Assembly (NCBI GenBank): GCA_003221805.1
Contig: QHUA01000006.1
Location: 1-38,918, forward strand
Source of the DNA: Gemmatimonadota bacterium
GTDB lineage: Bacteria > Gemmatimonadota > Gemmatimonadetes > Gemmatimonadales > Gemmatimonadaceae
Length of the DNA: 38,918 nt
Direction: 5' to 3'
Made by a program: the position numbers and the translations under genes
Shown here: positions 8,602 to 18,456 of the stretch, in pieces
Position numbering within the stretch: the stretch's first letter is position 1
Layout of the letters: every line of letters starts with the position of its first letter
The notes under the pieces: generated by a model
The model's database searches: none
The model's input: only the letters and a program-made list of their open reading frames with translations
What the model was told of the DNA's origin: nothing

Positions 8602-11234
8602 CTATCTCACACCGTCGGTGGAATACTTACGCACCGCATCGAGACTGCGACTAACATCGTCGGCGAGGATCACCACCAGATCGTTGTCCTGCATCTGCGA
8701 GATCGCGTGGGCGATCGCTTCCGGCTCGGTGAACATGGTCTCGTACTGGTCCTCGTTCATCCCACCATCCAGCAGACCCTCGACGATCAGTTGAGCGGTG
8801 CGGCCCGGGTCACGGCCGCGGAGCTGCACATCCTCTCTGACTATGACGTAATCGAGTTCCGAGGCAATTCTTCCAACTTCGCGTAGATCTTCGTCGCGCC
8901 GATCACCTGGCGCCGCTACCACGCCAATGCGGCGATTGGCGTCCATGCTCTGCACGAAATCCACCAGGCCGCGAATCGCCGCCGGGTTATGCGCGTAGTC
9001 GACCAGAACCCGGCCATTCTGCACCCGCAGGAGATTGAGACGTCCCGGAGTCAGCGATGGCGACGGAAAGAACGAGAGCAATCCAGCGCGAATATCGTCA
9101 TAGCGCATTCCCTGCACGTACGCCGTCGCGATCGCAGCGAGAATGTTTTCCTGCTGGAATCTTGCCGCTCCGCCAACCATGAGCGGCACATCCCGGACTG
9201 GCGCAATGGGGATGCGCAATCGCCCTCGCCGGATGACGAAGGTGTCGTTTTCAATGCGCGCGCCGATGCCGTTGCGTGCCAGGTGCGTCTCGAATTCCTC
9301 GCTCTCACCTTCCGGTTTGGTCGAGAACAGTACGAGATCTCCGGGCGTGCGGTCGCGCATCGCGTAGACGAGAGGGTCGTCGGCATTGAGTACCGCATGC
9401 CCCTCGCGCTTGACGACTGCCGCCACGACACCCTTCACGTCGGCGAGCTGCTCGACCGTGTGGATACCGCGCATTCCCAGGTGATCGGCGCTCACATTCA
9501 GGATGACTCCGACATCAACCTCGTCGAATCCCAGGCCGGCGCGCAGGAGTCCCCCGCGCGCAGTCTCCAGTACCGCGATGTCGACGGTAGGATTCGAGAG
9601 AATGATGTTCGCCGAGAACGGTCCGGTCATGTCGCCCTCGAGCACGAGGCGATTCTGCAGGTACGTGCCGTCAGTCGTGGTGAAGCCCACGACATTCTCG
9701 CCCAGCCTGAACAGGTGCGCGATCAGACGAACGGTGGTGGTTTTTCCATTCGTACCGGTTACGGCAATAACAGGAATCGTCGATTTCGTCCCCGGTGGAT
9801 ACAGCAGGTCGATAATCGGCGCGCCGACATTCCTCGGCGTTCCTTCGGCAGGATGAGTGTGCATCCTGATGCCCGGACCGGCGTTCACCTCGATGATGAC
9901 GGCGTTGTTCTCGCGAAACGGTACTGAGATGTCGGGCGTGAGCACATCGATGCCGGCGATGTCGAGTCCGATGATGCCGGCGGCCATCTCGCACGCGGTG
10001 ATGTTGTCGGGGTGCATCTCGTCGGTGCGGTCGACGGCGGTGCCGCCCGTAGAAAGATTCGCGGTGGCGCGCAAATACACCGACTCATCTTTCGCCGGGA
10101 TTGACTGCAGGCTCAGGCCCCGCTTGGCGAGGAAGGCAGCAGTGCGATCGTCGGCGGGAAGCTTGGTGAGTGTTTTGGTGTGGCCGACACCACGACGCGG
10201 ATTACGATTCTCCTTCTCGATCAGTTGCGCAATCGTGCTCGATCCGTCGCCGATGACGCGAGCGGGAATACGCTCGGCGCAGGCGACGACCCTGCCGTTG
10301 ATGACCAGCACGCGATGATCTCTGCCTTCGGCGAACTGCTCGATGACGATGCGATCTCCGAATTCGCGGGCATCGTTCCACGCTTCCTTCAGCGCGTCTT
10401 CGTTGTCGATGTGGCCGGAGATCCCTCGCCCGTGATTGGCGTCGAGCGGCTTGAGAATCACCGGATATCCAATCTCGTCGACGATCTCCAGCGCCCGGTC
10501 GAAGGCGCGGGCGACATCACCGTTGGGTACTGGCAGTCCGATATTGCCGAGGACGCGTTTGGTGTCATCCTTGTCCTGGGCGATCTCGACGGCGATGGCG
10601 CTGGTGAAATCGGAGAGCGTCGCCTGAATGCGACGAAGATTTTTGCCGAGCCCGAGCTGTACGAGCGAGTAATTGTTCAGACGGCGCACTGGAATTCCGC
10701 GGCGCCTGGCCTCTTCGACCACCGCCGCCGTCGACGGGCCAAGTCGCACCGTCTCGTAAAGCGACAACAATTGCTCGATGATTGCTTCGACATCGATTGG
10801 TCGATCGGCGATGCAGGCGCGGACGATCTTCACCGCATCTCGCATCGCCTGCAGTCCGACTTCTTCCTCCTCGTAGGCGACGATCACCCACCAGGTATCG
10901 GGATCTCCCGAAGGAACGACGCGCCCGAAGCTGACGTCAGTCCCGGCGAGCGATTGCAGCTCGAGCGCGACGTGCTCGAGGATATGCGGGAGGTGGGTTC
11001 CTTCCCTCAGCCGCTCCAGAAATCCACCCGGCTCCTGCCTCGTGCAGTGATGCTCGGCGAGGGTAGGCATGCATTCGGTCAGCCGCTCGTAGAATCCCGG
11101 AATATCGGCGGAGCTGATTTGTTCGAGGGTGCCCAGCTGAACGTCGCAGGCAATTACCGGGGCGAGACGCCAATACGGATCCGTGAGACTTCCAGTTGGT
11201 CCGCGTCGATCTGTAACTCAGTGGCGGTGCTCAT
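8602..11234 (-). CDS. cphA: Cyanophycin synthetase, apparent frameshift/small deletion near the 5' end (~11200)
   Basis: ATP-grasp ('GYPVILKPLDANHGRGISG'), Mur P-loop 'VTGTNGKTTTVRLIAHLF', 'LETARGGLLRAGLGF', 'DYAHNPAAIRGL'. Listed ORF starts at 11070, but homologous N-domain sequence continues upstream to about 11195. Confidence 0.92.
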
Positions 11235-11400
11235 CTCGTCGGCAACTCGGGACCGCCCAAAGGAGCAACAGCCGGACCACTTTTGGAGACTTGACACGAC
11301 ACGCTGAGACGATCTCTGTGATCCCGCTTCTACGTAAACTGACGTAAAGACCAGCGAATAACAGTGACCTAGGTTGAATTTCTCAACAAACCTGGGCTGA

Positions 11401-12060
11401 ATGATGACATTCAAGTATGCCTTTCGTTGCGTGGCGTTGCTGTCAGTGATTTGTACCGTTGGCTGCATACCGTTAACCGTGGGAAGCACCGCGCGCCCGG
11501 TGGCCGTTGGAACCACGGTCAACAGCATGTCCGTGTATGTCGTACCGAACTCGTTTGATGACTCAATTAATAAGCGGTCGTATCCCCGCTATGGAGTCGA
11601 CCCTGAAGTCCGTTTCGGATTGGATGAATATTCAGACATCGGAGTGCGCGTGCCGTCTTTCAGCGGGATCGTGGCCAACTATAAACGGCGGCTAAATGGA
11701 GTTTCCCAGGCACCGGGTGCGGCGACCGCGATTATGGTTGGTGGCGGCGTTGTAAACTGGGGCGAGCACGCGCACTTGGAAGCCACACTGATCACATCGG
11801 CCACCGACAACGACCGCTTTACCCCGTACGGCGGCGTTCGCGCGATGCAGGTTATACCAATTAGCCGCGGTGCCGTTCGCGATTCACCTACGCTCGGTGG
11901 ATTTTTCGGGGCCAGGATTGGAACTGTTGCCGCTGGCATCTCGCCCGAGATCGGTGTTTTCTACGACCACTCAGCGCTTCGAATTCGGAAGGGCAACATA
12001 CTGGTCGTTCCCGCAATCACTGTTCACGGCGACTTCGCTCGATTCCTCGTGCCCTGGTAG
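11401..12060 (+). CDS. Hypothetical lipoprotein
   Basis: 219 aa; signal peptide with lipobox-like 'LLSVICTVGC'. Confidence 0.65.
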   Translation: MMTFKYAFRCVALLSVICTVGCIPLTVGSTARPVAVGTTVNSMSVYVVPNSFDDSINKRSYPRYGVDPEVRFGLDEYSDIGVRVPSFSGIVANYKRRLNGVSQAPGAATAIMVGGGVVNWGEHAHLEATLITSATDNDRFTPYGGVRAMQVIPISRGAVRDSPTLGGFFGARIGTVAAGISPEIGVFYDHSALRIRKGNILVVPAITVHGDFARFLVPW

Positions 12061-12078
12061 ATCTCGCCGGGAGGTGGG

Positions 12079-13777
12079 CTACTCCTCCGCCATGAACGGG
12101 TAGCGATAGTCGGTCGGCGGAGAAAAAGTCTCCTTGATGTTCCGTGCGCTGACCCAACGGACGAGGTTGAGCTTCGATCCCGCCTTGTCGTTCGTTCCCG
12201 AAGCGCGAGCGCCGCCGAATGGCTGCTGCCCAACGACTGCCCCAGTCGGCTTGTCGTTGATGTAGAAGTTGCCGGCCGCGTTGCGGAGCGCGAGCGACGC
12301 TTCGCGGATGGCGCGACGGTCGGTGCTGAATACCGCACCGGTAAGAGCGTACGGCGAGGTTTCATCGACAATCTTGAGCGTCCGCGACCACTTCTTGTCG
12401 GGATAGACGTGGGCGGTCACTACCGGCCCGAAGATCTCCTCGCATAGCAGCCTGTAGCCCGGATCCTTCGTCTCGATCAGAGTCGGCTCGATGAAATAGC
12501 CCTCCTCACCGCGCGCGACGCCGCCGGCAACGACATTGGCGTTCTTGCGGCCGTGGTCGAGGTACTCGCCGATCTTGCTGAACGCCTTCTTGTCGATGAC
12601 GGCGCCCATGAAGTTGCGGAAATCGGTGGGATCTCCCATGCGAATGTCTTTCATGATCGCAACGGCGCGGTCACGCACTTCGGGCCAGATCGATTCCGGG
12701 ATGTAGACTCTGCTGGCCGCCGAGCACTTCTGGCCCTGGTACTCGAATCCTCCGCGCGCAATGGCAACGGAGAGCGCGACTGGATCAGCGGATGAATGGG
12801 CGACGATGAAATCCTTGCCGCCGGTTTCGCCGACGATACGCGGGTACGATTTGTAGCGGGACATGCTGGCACCGATCGTCTTCCACATGTTGTTGAAGAC
12901 GGCAGTGCTGCCGGTGAAATGCACACCGGCGAGATCGCGGTGCGCCAGCAGTTTGTCGGAGATGAGCGCTGGATCGGATGTAGTACGCGCTCAACATCGC
13001 GCTCGAGGCCGGCTTCCAGATGACCGTGTTTCCCATCAGCGCCGGCGCCGTGGGAAGGTTGCCGGCGATCGACGTGAAGTTGAACGGAGTCACCGCATAG
13101 ACAAATCCTTCGAGCGGCCGATAGTCGAGCTGATTCCACATCGTGCGGTCGCTGAGCGGCTGCTCGTCGTAGAGACTCTGCGCGTAGAACGGATTAAATC
13201 TCCAGAAGTCAATCAGCTCGCACGCGGCATCGATCTCCGCCTGGAAGGCTGTCTTCGATTGTCCGAGCATCGTCGCCGCGTTCAGCGTCGCGCGCCAGGT
13301 GGTCGCGAGCAGCTCTGCTGCCTTGAGAAATACAGCCGCCCGATCTTCCCACGCCCAGTTCGTCCAGTCCTTTGCTGCCTCCTGTGAGGCACGGATCGCG
13401 TCGTCGATGCTGGACTCGGAGGCGCGGTGCCAGCGAGCCAGAACGTGGCGATGATTGTGCGGCATCACCGTATCAGCGAGATCTCCGGTTCGCACTTCCT
13501 TTCCACCGATGATGAGCGGGATGTCTATTCGCTCGCTGGACATCGACCGCAGACGATCCTTCAGCGACGCCCTCTCTGGTGATCCGGGGGCGTAGCTCTT
13601 GACCGCCTCGTTGACCGGTGTCGGAACGCGGCGATTTCCGTTGAACCCTGTCGCAGTCCGCGCCGGCGCTTCGACGACTGCGCTAGGTTCGGGTGCGCCG
13701 TCGTTTGTCGGTTTGGATTTTCGTGGCTTTGGCGGGGATGCGGACCGAGTCGGTCGAACGGCAGAGGGAGCAGACAT
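12079..13777 (-). pseudogene. pruA: L-glutamate gamma-semialdehyde (P5C) dehydrogenase, interrupted by an out-of-frame internal deletion near 12974
   Basis: N-terminal part '...TPFNFTSIAGNLPTAPALMGNTVIWKPASSAMLSAYYI' and, in another frame, 'DPALISDKLLAHRDLAGVHFTGSTAVFNNMWKTIGASMSRYKSYPRIVGETGGKDFIVAH...GFEYQGQKCSAASRVYIP'. The family segment between (about 20 aa) is missing. Confidence 0.88.
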
Positions 13778-13884
13778 CCTAATTCCTCAGTGGCAGCGTG
13801 TGCTCTTCAAAGATACGACCCACTGACTCAAAACGGACCCCTTTCGGGCTTCTCTCGCTCTGCGCGATGGAGTAAAGTCCGCCA

Positions 13885-14640
13885 ATGATGCGCTCGGCGA
13901 TTCTGTTTACGGCGTTGGGTCTGGTTGCTTGCGTCAAAGAGCCGGTGGATTGGGGCGATGTCTCCTATCGCCATTCCCAACTCGGCGACTTGCCGGCGCG
14001 CAGTGCGGTCATGAGCGCTGGCCTTCCACAGATACCCGGAACCGTGGCCTCGTGCGTTCGCACGGTCGTCCCGGCGAACAGTCATGCAGAGATATTTCGT
14101 GCCTGGTGGGCCGTGCGCAGCGACAGCAACGGCGTCCTCTTCCTGCAGCGCTCGCCCGACGAAGGCAAAAGGTGGCAGACGCCGGTGGAGGTCGACGCTC
14201 GCGACGAGGGCCATCGGGGATGCAGTCGCCCGCCGCCGGGCATCTCTTACGATTCTGCGAGCCGTTACGTCTATCTCGTTTACTTCCTGGACGCCACCGA
14301 CGGGGCGGGGGTTTTTTTCGCTCACTCGATGGACGAGGGAAAAATGTTCCACTCGCCGGTTCCGGTCGTTTATGGCAGCTCGCCTTCCCGGGCGAGCGTC
14401 GCCGGCCATGGCGACAGCGTCGTCGTCGTGTTCGAGGATCCGAACTCTGCCACTCCCACCCTAGGCATAGTCCTGTCCCGTTCGACGGGACACATCTTCG
14501 ATCAGCGTGGTCAGGTCACGCCGGAAGAGATTCGAGCCGACGCACCGTGGGTCTCACTCGAGAAAAATCAAATCAACGTCTGGTGGATGACTCCCGACGT
14601 GGTGGATCGAGTCGGGCATCGCGAGGGGGTCTGGCGATGA
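13885..14640 (+). CDS. BNR-repeat/sialidase-like lipoprotein (hypothetical)
   Basis: Lipobox-like 'LGLVAC', BNR-like 'LFLQRSPDEGKRWQTPVEV' and 'VFFAHSMDEGKMFHSPVPV'. Confidence 0.6.
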   Translation: MMRSAILFTALGLVACVKEPVDWGDVSYRHSQLGDLPARSAVMSAGLPQIPGTVASCVRTVVPANSHAEIFRAWWAVRSDSNGVLFLQRSPDEGKRWQTPVEVDARDEGHRGCSRPPPGISYDSASRYVYLVYFLDATDGAGVFFAHSMDEGKMFHSPVPVVYGSSPSRASVAGHGDSVVVVFEDPNSATPTLGIVLSRSTGHIFDQRGQVTPEEIRADAPWVSLEKNQINVWWMTPDVVDRVGHREGVWR

Positions 14641-14643
14641 ACG

Positions 14644-15411
14644 CTACTGCTTGGCCGTGTCGGCGCTGCGGTCCTGCAGCAAGTCTCTGATTGCTTGCGG
14701 CAGAATCTGCCATTGCTCGGGTCGCAATAGTTTCTCGGCCGCCGTCACTGCCCTGGCGGTATTGCCGGATGCTTCCTCGAGCATGATCGCCACGCTCCCC
14801 GCCATCTGTCCGACGTCACCGGCTTCCTGCGACTTGGTAAGCAGCGTCCGAATGTTCCGATAGATCCTGGTGTTCCTGGTCTGGAGACTGTCGGCGACGT
14901 CGGTGAGACCGATTATCTGCACCGCGCTAAGATGCAACGTGTCCTTGAGAGCCAGAATCTCCGAGACGGGATTGGGAACCGTGGCGTCCACTGCCGGACG
15001 ACCATCGGACGCGCGCGCCGGCGGTGTGTCTGATTCTCCCCTGACCTCCACCATTGAGAGCGCCAGCGGAGATCCGCCGAGCTGCATGTCGATCGTCATC
15101 TCCTCCGGTCCGCTGGTGCGGCGAGTAATGGTGCGCTGCACAGGAGCGAAGCCCATTCGCTTGGCGAGCACCACGTACTGCCGTGCCGTCCGCGGGAAAA
15201 AGAGCCTGTAATGACCCTCGGCGTCGGTGCTGATCGAGCGGGTAATGCCGGAGCCGAGCGCGGTCGCGCCAACCTGTGCGTCGGCAACAGGGCGGCCCGT
15301 CACATCGGTGACGCGCCCACCGAGAACGTCACCACGGGTATCCGCCTGTGCCTCAAGAGCTGCCGCAGCCAGGCAGAGTGTCAGCAGAGGGAAGACGATC
15401 AGCGTTTTCAT
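14644..15411 (-). CDS. Secreted carboxypeptidase-regulatory-like domain protein
   Basis: Signal peptide 'MKTLIVFPLLTLCLAAAALEAQA', then 'GGRVTDVTGRPVADAQVGATALGSGITRSISTDAEGHYRLFFP'. Confidence 0.7.
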   Translation of the reverse strand: MKTLIVFPLLTLCLAAAALEAQADTRGDVLGGRVTDVTGRPVADAQVGATALGSGITRSISTDAEGHYRLFFPRTARQYVVLAKRMGFAPVQRTITRRTSGPEEMTIDMQLGGSPLALSMVEVRGESDTPPARASDGRPAVDATVPNPVSEILALKDTLHLSAVQIIGLTDVADSLQTRNTRIYRNIRTLLTKSQEAGDVGQMAGSVAIMLEEASGNTARAVTAAEKLLRPEQWQILPQAIRDLLQDRSADTAKQ

Positions 15412-15518
15412 CTGACAACGAAGGGATTCTCCTCTATTATCAAACTCTGCGCGCGGACCTGCAACACCCGGCATCTTGCCGCTGTCGCACGGTAGAGTAC
15501 TTGCAACGACCACCCGGC

Positions 15519-16412
15519 ATGACGCGATACATAGGGGCCCACACCATCGAGAACGGCGGCATCCAAATGGCGGTGCTGCGTGCGGCCAACGCCGGCATGA
15601 CCGCCATGCAGCTGTTCACCGCCATCCCGAAGTTCTACGGCGACAAGTCGACGATCAAACCCGAGCGTGTCGCGCGCTTCAAGACGGCGTTGGCGAAGAC
15701 GAAGATCAAGCCGGCGAACGTCGTCGTGCACGCGGCATATGTGCTGAGCGTCGCGACACCGGACGACGAGAAATGGTCGAGGGCCAGCGCCGGTCTCACC
15801 AAGGAGCTGGAGCGATCGAGCACGCTCGGCGTCGGCGCAGTTTGCTTTCACCCGGGATCGGCCCTCACGAGTGACCGGGCTGACTCGGCCGAACGCATCG
15901 CCAAGGCAATCACGGTGGCGCTACAGACGCACGACTCGGGCACACGCCTGCTGGTCGAGAACACCGCTGGCGCCGGCAAGACGATGGGGAAGACCGCGCA
16001 GGAGATACACGACATTCTTTCCGACGTGCCCAAGCCTCTCCGAGGGAGAACCGGCTACGGACTGGACACGTGCCACCTCTTCTCCTCGGGCTATGACCTA
16101 ACTGCGTCGAGGGAAGCGTTCACCGGGATACTCGACGAATTCGAGGAAGTCATTGGCGAGCCGCCGTCCTTCTTCCACCTCAACGACAGTGCTGGCGAGC
16201 TGGGCGCGAACAAGGATCGGCACGTTCTCATAGGCGACGGGCTCATAGGGAAACAGCCATTCGAGTGGCTGATGCAGGACCGGCGCAGCGACAACATCCC
16301 GCTGATTCTCGAGACGCCGCAGCAGAACTATGAGATTCCCGACGAGGACCCTTCGCCCGATCCGTACGACGTGAAGATGATGAAGTTGCTGGAGAGCTGG
16401 ACCCGAAATTGA
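15519..16412 (+). CDS. nfo: Deoxyribonuclease IV (apurinic endonuclease, Nfo/EndoIV TIM barrel)
   Basis: 'YIGAHTIENGGIQMAVLRAANAGMTAMQLFT', 'LLVENTAGAGKTMGKTAQEI', 'YGLDTCHLFSSGYDL', 'FFHLNDSAGELGANKDRHVLIGDGLIG'. Confidence 0.92.
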   Translation: MTRYIGAHTIENGGIQMAVLRAANAGMTAMQLFTAIPKFYGDKSTIKPERVARFKTALAKTKIKPANVVVHAAYVLSVATPDDEKWSRASAGLTKELERSSTLGVGAVCFHPGSALTSDRADSAERIAKAITVALQTHDSGTRLLVENTAGAGKTMGKTAQEIHDILSDVPKPLRGRTGYGLDTCHLFSSGYDLTASREAFTGILDEFEEVIGEPPSFFHLNDSAGELGANKDRHVLIGDGLIGKQPFEWLMQDRRSDNIPLILETPQQNYEIPDEDPSPDPYDVKMMKLLESWTRN

Positions 16413-16441
16413 GGGGTAACCGTTCGAACTGCGGACTGTTG

Positions 16442-16500
16442 GAGGGTTATTTTCCCTCTCAGATCGCGAGTTTCTCATAGGGAAACTCTCTGCTTTCCCT
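16442..16500 (+). promoter_or_regulatory. Cluster of overlapping, mutually exclusive hairpins upstream of the SWIB gene
   Basis: GAGGG(16442-46)/CCCTC(16454-58); GAGTTTC(16468-74)/GAAACTC(16482-88); AGGGAAA(16479-85)/TTTCCCT(16494-500). Stems 2 and 3 share GAAA. Confidence 0.45.
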
Positions 16501-16595
16501 ATTGCTTTCGCCTCGCAGGACTATAGTTTGCGTCGCTGACGTACAGCGTTTCACCCTGTAGCAACTCGCATCCGATCACCAAACCAGGAGACAAG

Positions 16596-16982
16596 ATGGC
16601 AAAGAGAAAGAGGGGCGGAAGGAAATCCTCGGCACGGAAGTCTTCCCGCAAGTCATCCTCCCGCGGCAGGAAGTCGGCACGGAAGGGCGGTCGGAAGTCG
16701 AGCCGCCGGAAATCCTCGGGCAAGAAGCGCACGCCGAACGCCGCCTTCATGAAGCCAATGCAGCCGAGTAGCGATCTTGCTGCGGTGGTGGGGAGCGGCG
16801 CGATGCCGCGCACCGAAGTGACGAAGAAACTGTGGGGCTACATCAAGCGTAAGGGTCTTCAGGATTCGAAGAACCGCCGCATGATCAACGCCGACGAGAA
16901 TCTCCGTCCCATCTTTGGACGCAGCCAGGTCTCGATGTTCGAGATGACTCGTCTCGTCAACAAACACCTCCGGAACCCCTAA
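16596..16982 (+). CDS. SWIB/MDM2-domain protein with histone H1-like Lys/Arg/Ser-rich N-terminal tail
   Basis: Tail 'KRKRGGRKSSARKSSRKSSSRGRKSARKGGRKSSRRKSSGKKR', then SWIB 'MPRTEVTKKLWGYIKRKGLQDSKNRRMINADENLRPIFGRSQVSMFEMTRLVNKHL'. Confidence 0.9.
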   Translation: MAKRKRGGRKSSARKSSRKSSSRGRKSARKGGRKSSRRKSSGKKRTPNAAFMKPMQPSSDLAAVVGSGAMPRTEVTKKLWGYIKRKGLQDSKNRRMINADENLRPIFGRSQVSMFEMTRLVNKHLRNP

Positions 16983-16988
16983 AGCTCC

Positions 16989-17771
16989 TTGGCAACTCCA
17001 TCAAATGCGGGGCGCGCTCAAAAGGCGCGCCCCGTTTCGCAGCAACACCGTCTCCGCGGCGTGTGGGAGAATTTCAAGTCGATCGTCGGCGCCCTGGCGA
17101 TCTTTCTCATCCTGCGCGCGTTCCTCATCGAAGCGTACCGCATCCCTTCGGGAAGCATGGTGCCGACGCTTCTCGTCGGCGACTGGCTCTTCGTCAACAA
17201 GGCGATCTACGGCGCGCACATCCCGTTCAGCAACAGCAGTCTCCCAGCGTACAGGGAGCCGCGTCGCGGTGACGTCGTCGTCTTTGTCTCGCCCTATCAA
17301 GCCGATGAAGCAGCGAGGGGCAACGACCCGACTCCGACATTGGTGAAGCGATTGATAGGACTGCCGGGCGACACGTTGTACATGAGAAAGGGCGTGTTGT
17401 ACGTGAACGGTATCGCCCAGCGTCAGGGATACGGGGCGGCGCAGGTGGTCCCTGAAGTGGCGAACTTTCCGGATACGTTGTTCTGGTGGCAGAAGAAAGT
17501 CGGACTCAAGTCATCGCGATTCGGCGCGGCGCCGGCGCAGCCGACGCACGACGACTGGGGGCCGCTGGTCGTTCCGCCGCACAAGCTCTTCATGATGGGC
17601 GACAGCCGCTACAACTCGAAGGACAGCCGCTACTGGGGCTTCGTCCCTCGCGAGAATGTGCGAGGCAGACCACTGTTCGTGTACTACTCGTACAACGCGG
17701 ACGACAGCGATCGCCCACTTCCCGCCCTCACCGACATCAGGTGGAGCAGGATCGGTCACTGGATCAAATAG
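16989..17771 (+). CDS. lepB: Signal peptidase I; true start uncertain (16989 TTG or about 17061 GTG)
   Basis: 'YRIPSGSMVPTLLVGDWLFVNK', 'RRGDVVVF', 'VKRLIGLPGDTL', 'MMGDSRYNSKDSRYWGFVPRENVRGRPLFVYYS'. The 5' extension overlaps the terminator hairpin. Confidence 0.9.
   Translation: MATPSNAGRAQKARPVSQQHRLRGVWENFKSIVGALAIFLILRAFLIEAYRIPSGSMVPTLLVGDWLFVNKAIYGAHIPFSNSSLPAYREPRRGDVVVFVSPYQADEAARGNDPTPTLVKRLIGLPGDTLYMRKGVLYVNGIAQRQGYGAAQVVPEVANFPDTLFWWQKKVGLKSSRFGAAPAQPTHDDWGPLVVPPHKLFMMGDSRYNSKDSRYWGFVPRENVRGRPLFVYYSYNADDSDRPLPALTDIRWSRIGHWIK
17008..17037 (+). terminator. Rho-independent-type terminator CGGGGCGCGC-tcaaaag-GCGCGCCCCG-TTT
   Basis: Perfect 10-bp GC stem, 7-nt loop and short T run, just after the SWIB stop codon. 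Confidence 0.75.
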
Positions 17772-17844
17772 TTACCAGTGACGCGCATCCGGCGTCGAAT
17801 CGGAAAGATCGGTCGTTTTTCTCTCTGATTCAGCAGGAGAATCT

Positions 17845-18456
17845 ATGGACGCTATCCGCGCGCGACGTACATTGGAGCGCGTGACGAAGCCTCGTCCCGA
17901 CGAGAAACGCCGCCGGCTGTTCAAGTCCAGTGAGTGGGACCTCGAGGAGCCAGAAGCGTTCGCGAGGATCGCGCGCTCACCTGTTGAGCTTGCGCTCATC
18001 ACTGGCGTCGTCATTCGCCTCTTCCGGGCCGTCGTGCTCACGCGCAGCAACGCGAGCAGCGCAGACCTCTTCACCGCGCTCATACTCGGATCGCTTTTTC
18101 TCCTCGGCATGGCGACGCTCCATCTGGGAAGATTTCCCGTGCGCGAATGGCCGTGGCGGGCGCCGCTCTTCGCGGTGTTCGAGACTGCTGGAGAGATGGC
18201 GGTGAGCCTGGTGCTGATCTCGCTCCACCGCGAGCCGTGGGGGACCGCCAGAGCGGAATTCATGGACTGGCAGCCGATGGCGACGGCCGTCCTTTTCTGG
18301 AGGCTGGTCGGGGTGTGCGTGTGGGCGCTGCTACTCGGCACCACAGTGCAGTTCGTGCGCGGCCGGGTTCTCAAGGAAACCGGCCGTGACGTCGAGCCGC
18401 AGACGCTGCCCGACGGTCAGCCGTTCATCGAGCGAAGGAAGCGGAACGAGCTTTAA
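17845..18456 (+). CDS. Hypothetical membrane protein
   Basis: 203 aa ORF with several hydrophobic segments ('LFTALILGSLFLLGMATLHLG', 'ATAVLFWRLVGVCVWALLLGT'). Confidence 0.55.
   Translation: MDAIRARRTLERVTKPRPDEKRRRLFKSSEWDLEEPEAFARIARSPVELALITGVVIRLFRAVVLTRSNASSADLFTALILGSLFLLGMATLHLGRFPVREWPWRAPLFAVFETAGEMAVSLVLISLHREPWGTARAEFMDWQPMATAVLFWRLVGVCVWALLLGTTVQFVRGRVLKETGRDVEPQTLPDGQPFIERRKRNEL

Noticed and set aside
8989-9927. 312 aa plus-strand ORF opposite cphA
   Set aside because: Antisense to a strongly supported cphA; no family signal.
11177-11182. GGATCC (BamHI) at the cphA junction as evidence of a cloning join
   Set aside because: A single 6-bp palindrome is expected by chance and the other junctions lack it.
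10180-11307. 375 aa plus-strand ORF opposite the cphA N-terminal region
   Set aside because: Antisense shadow of the ATP-grasp/N-domain coding frame.
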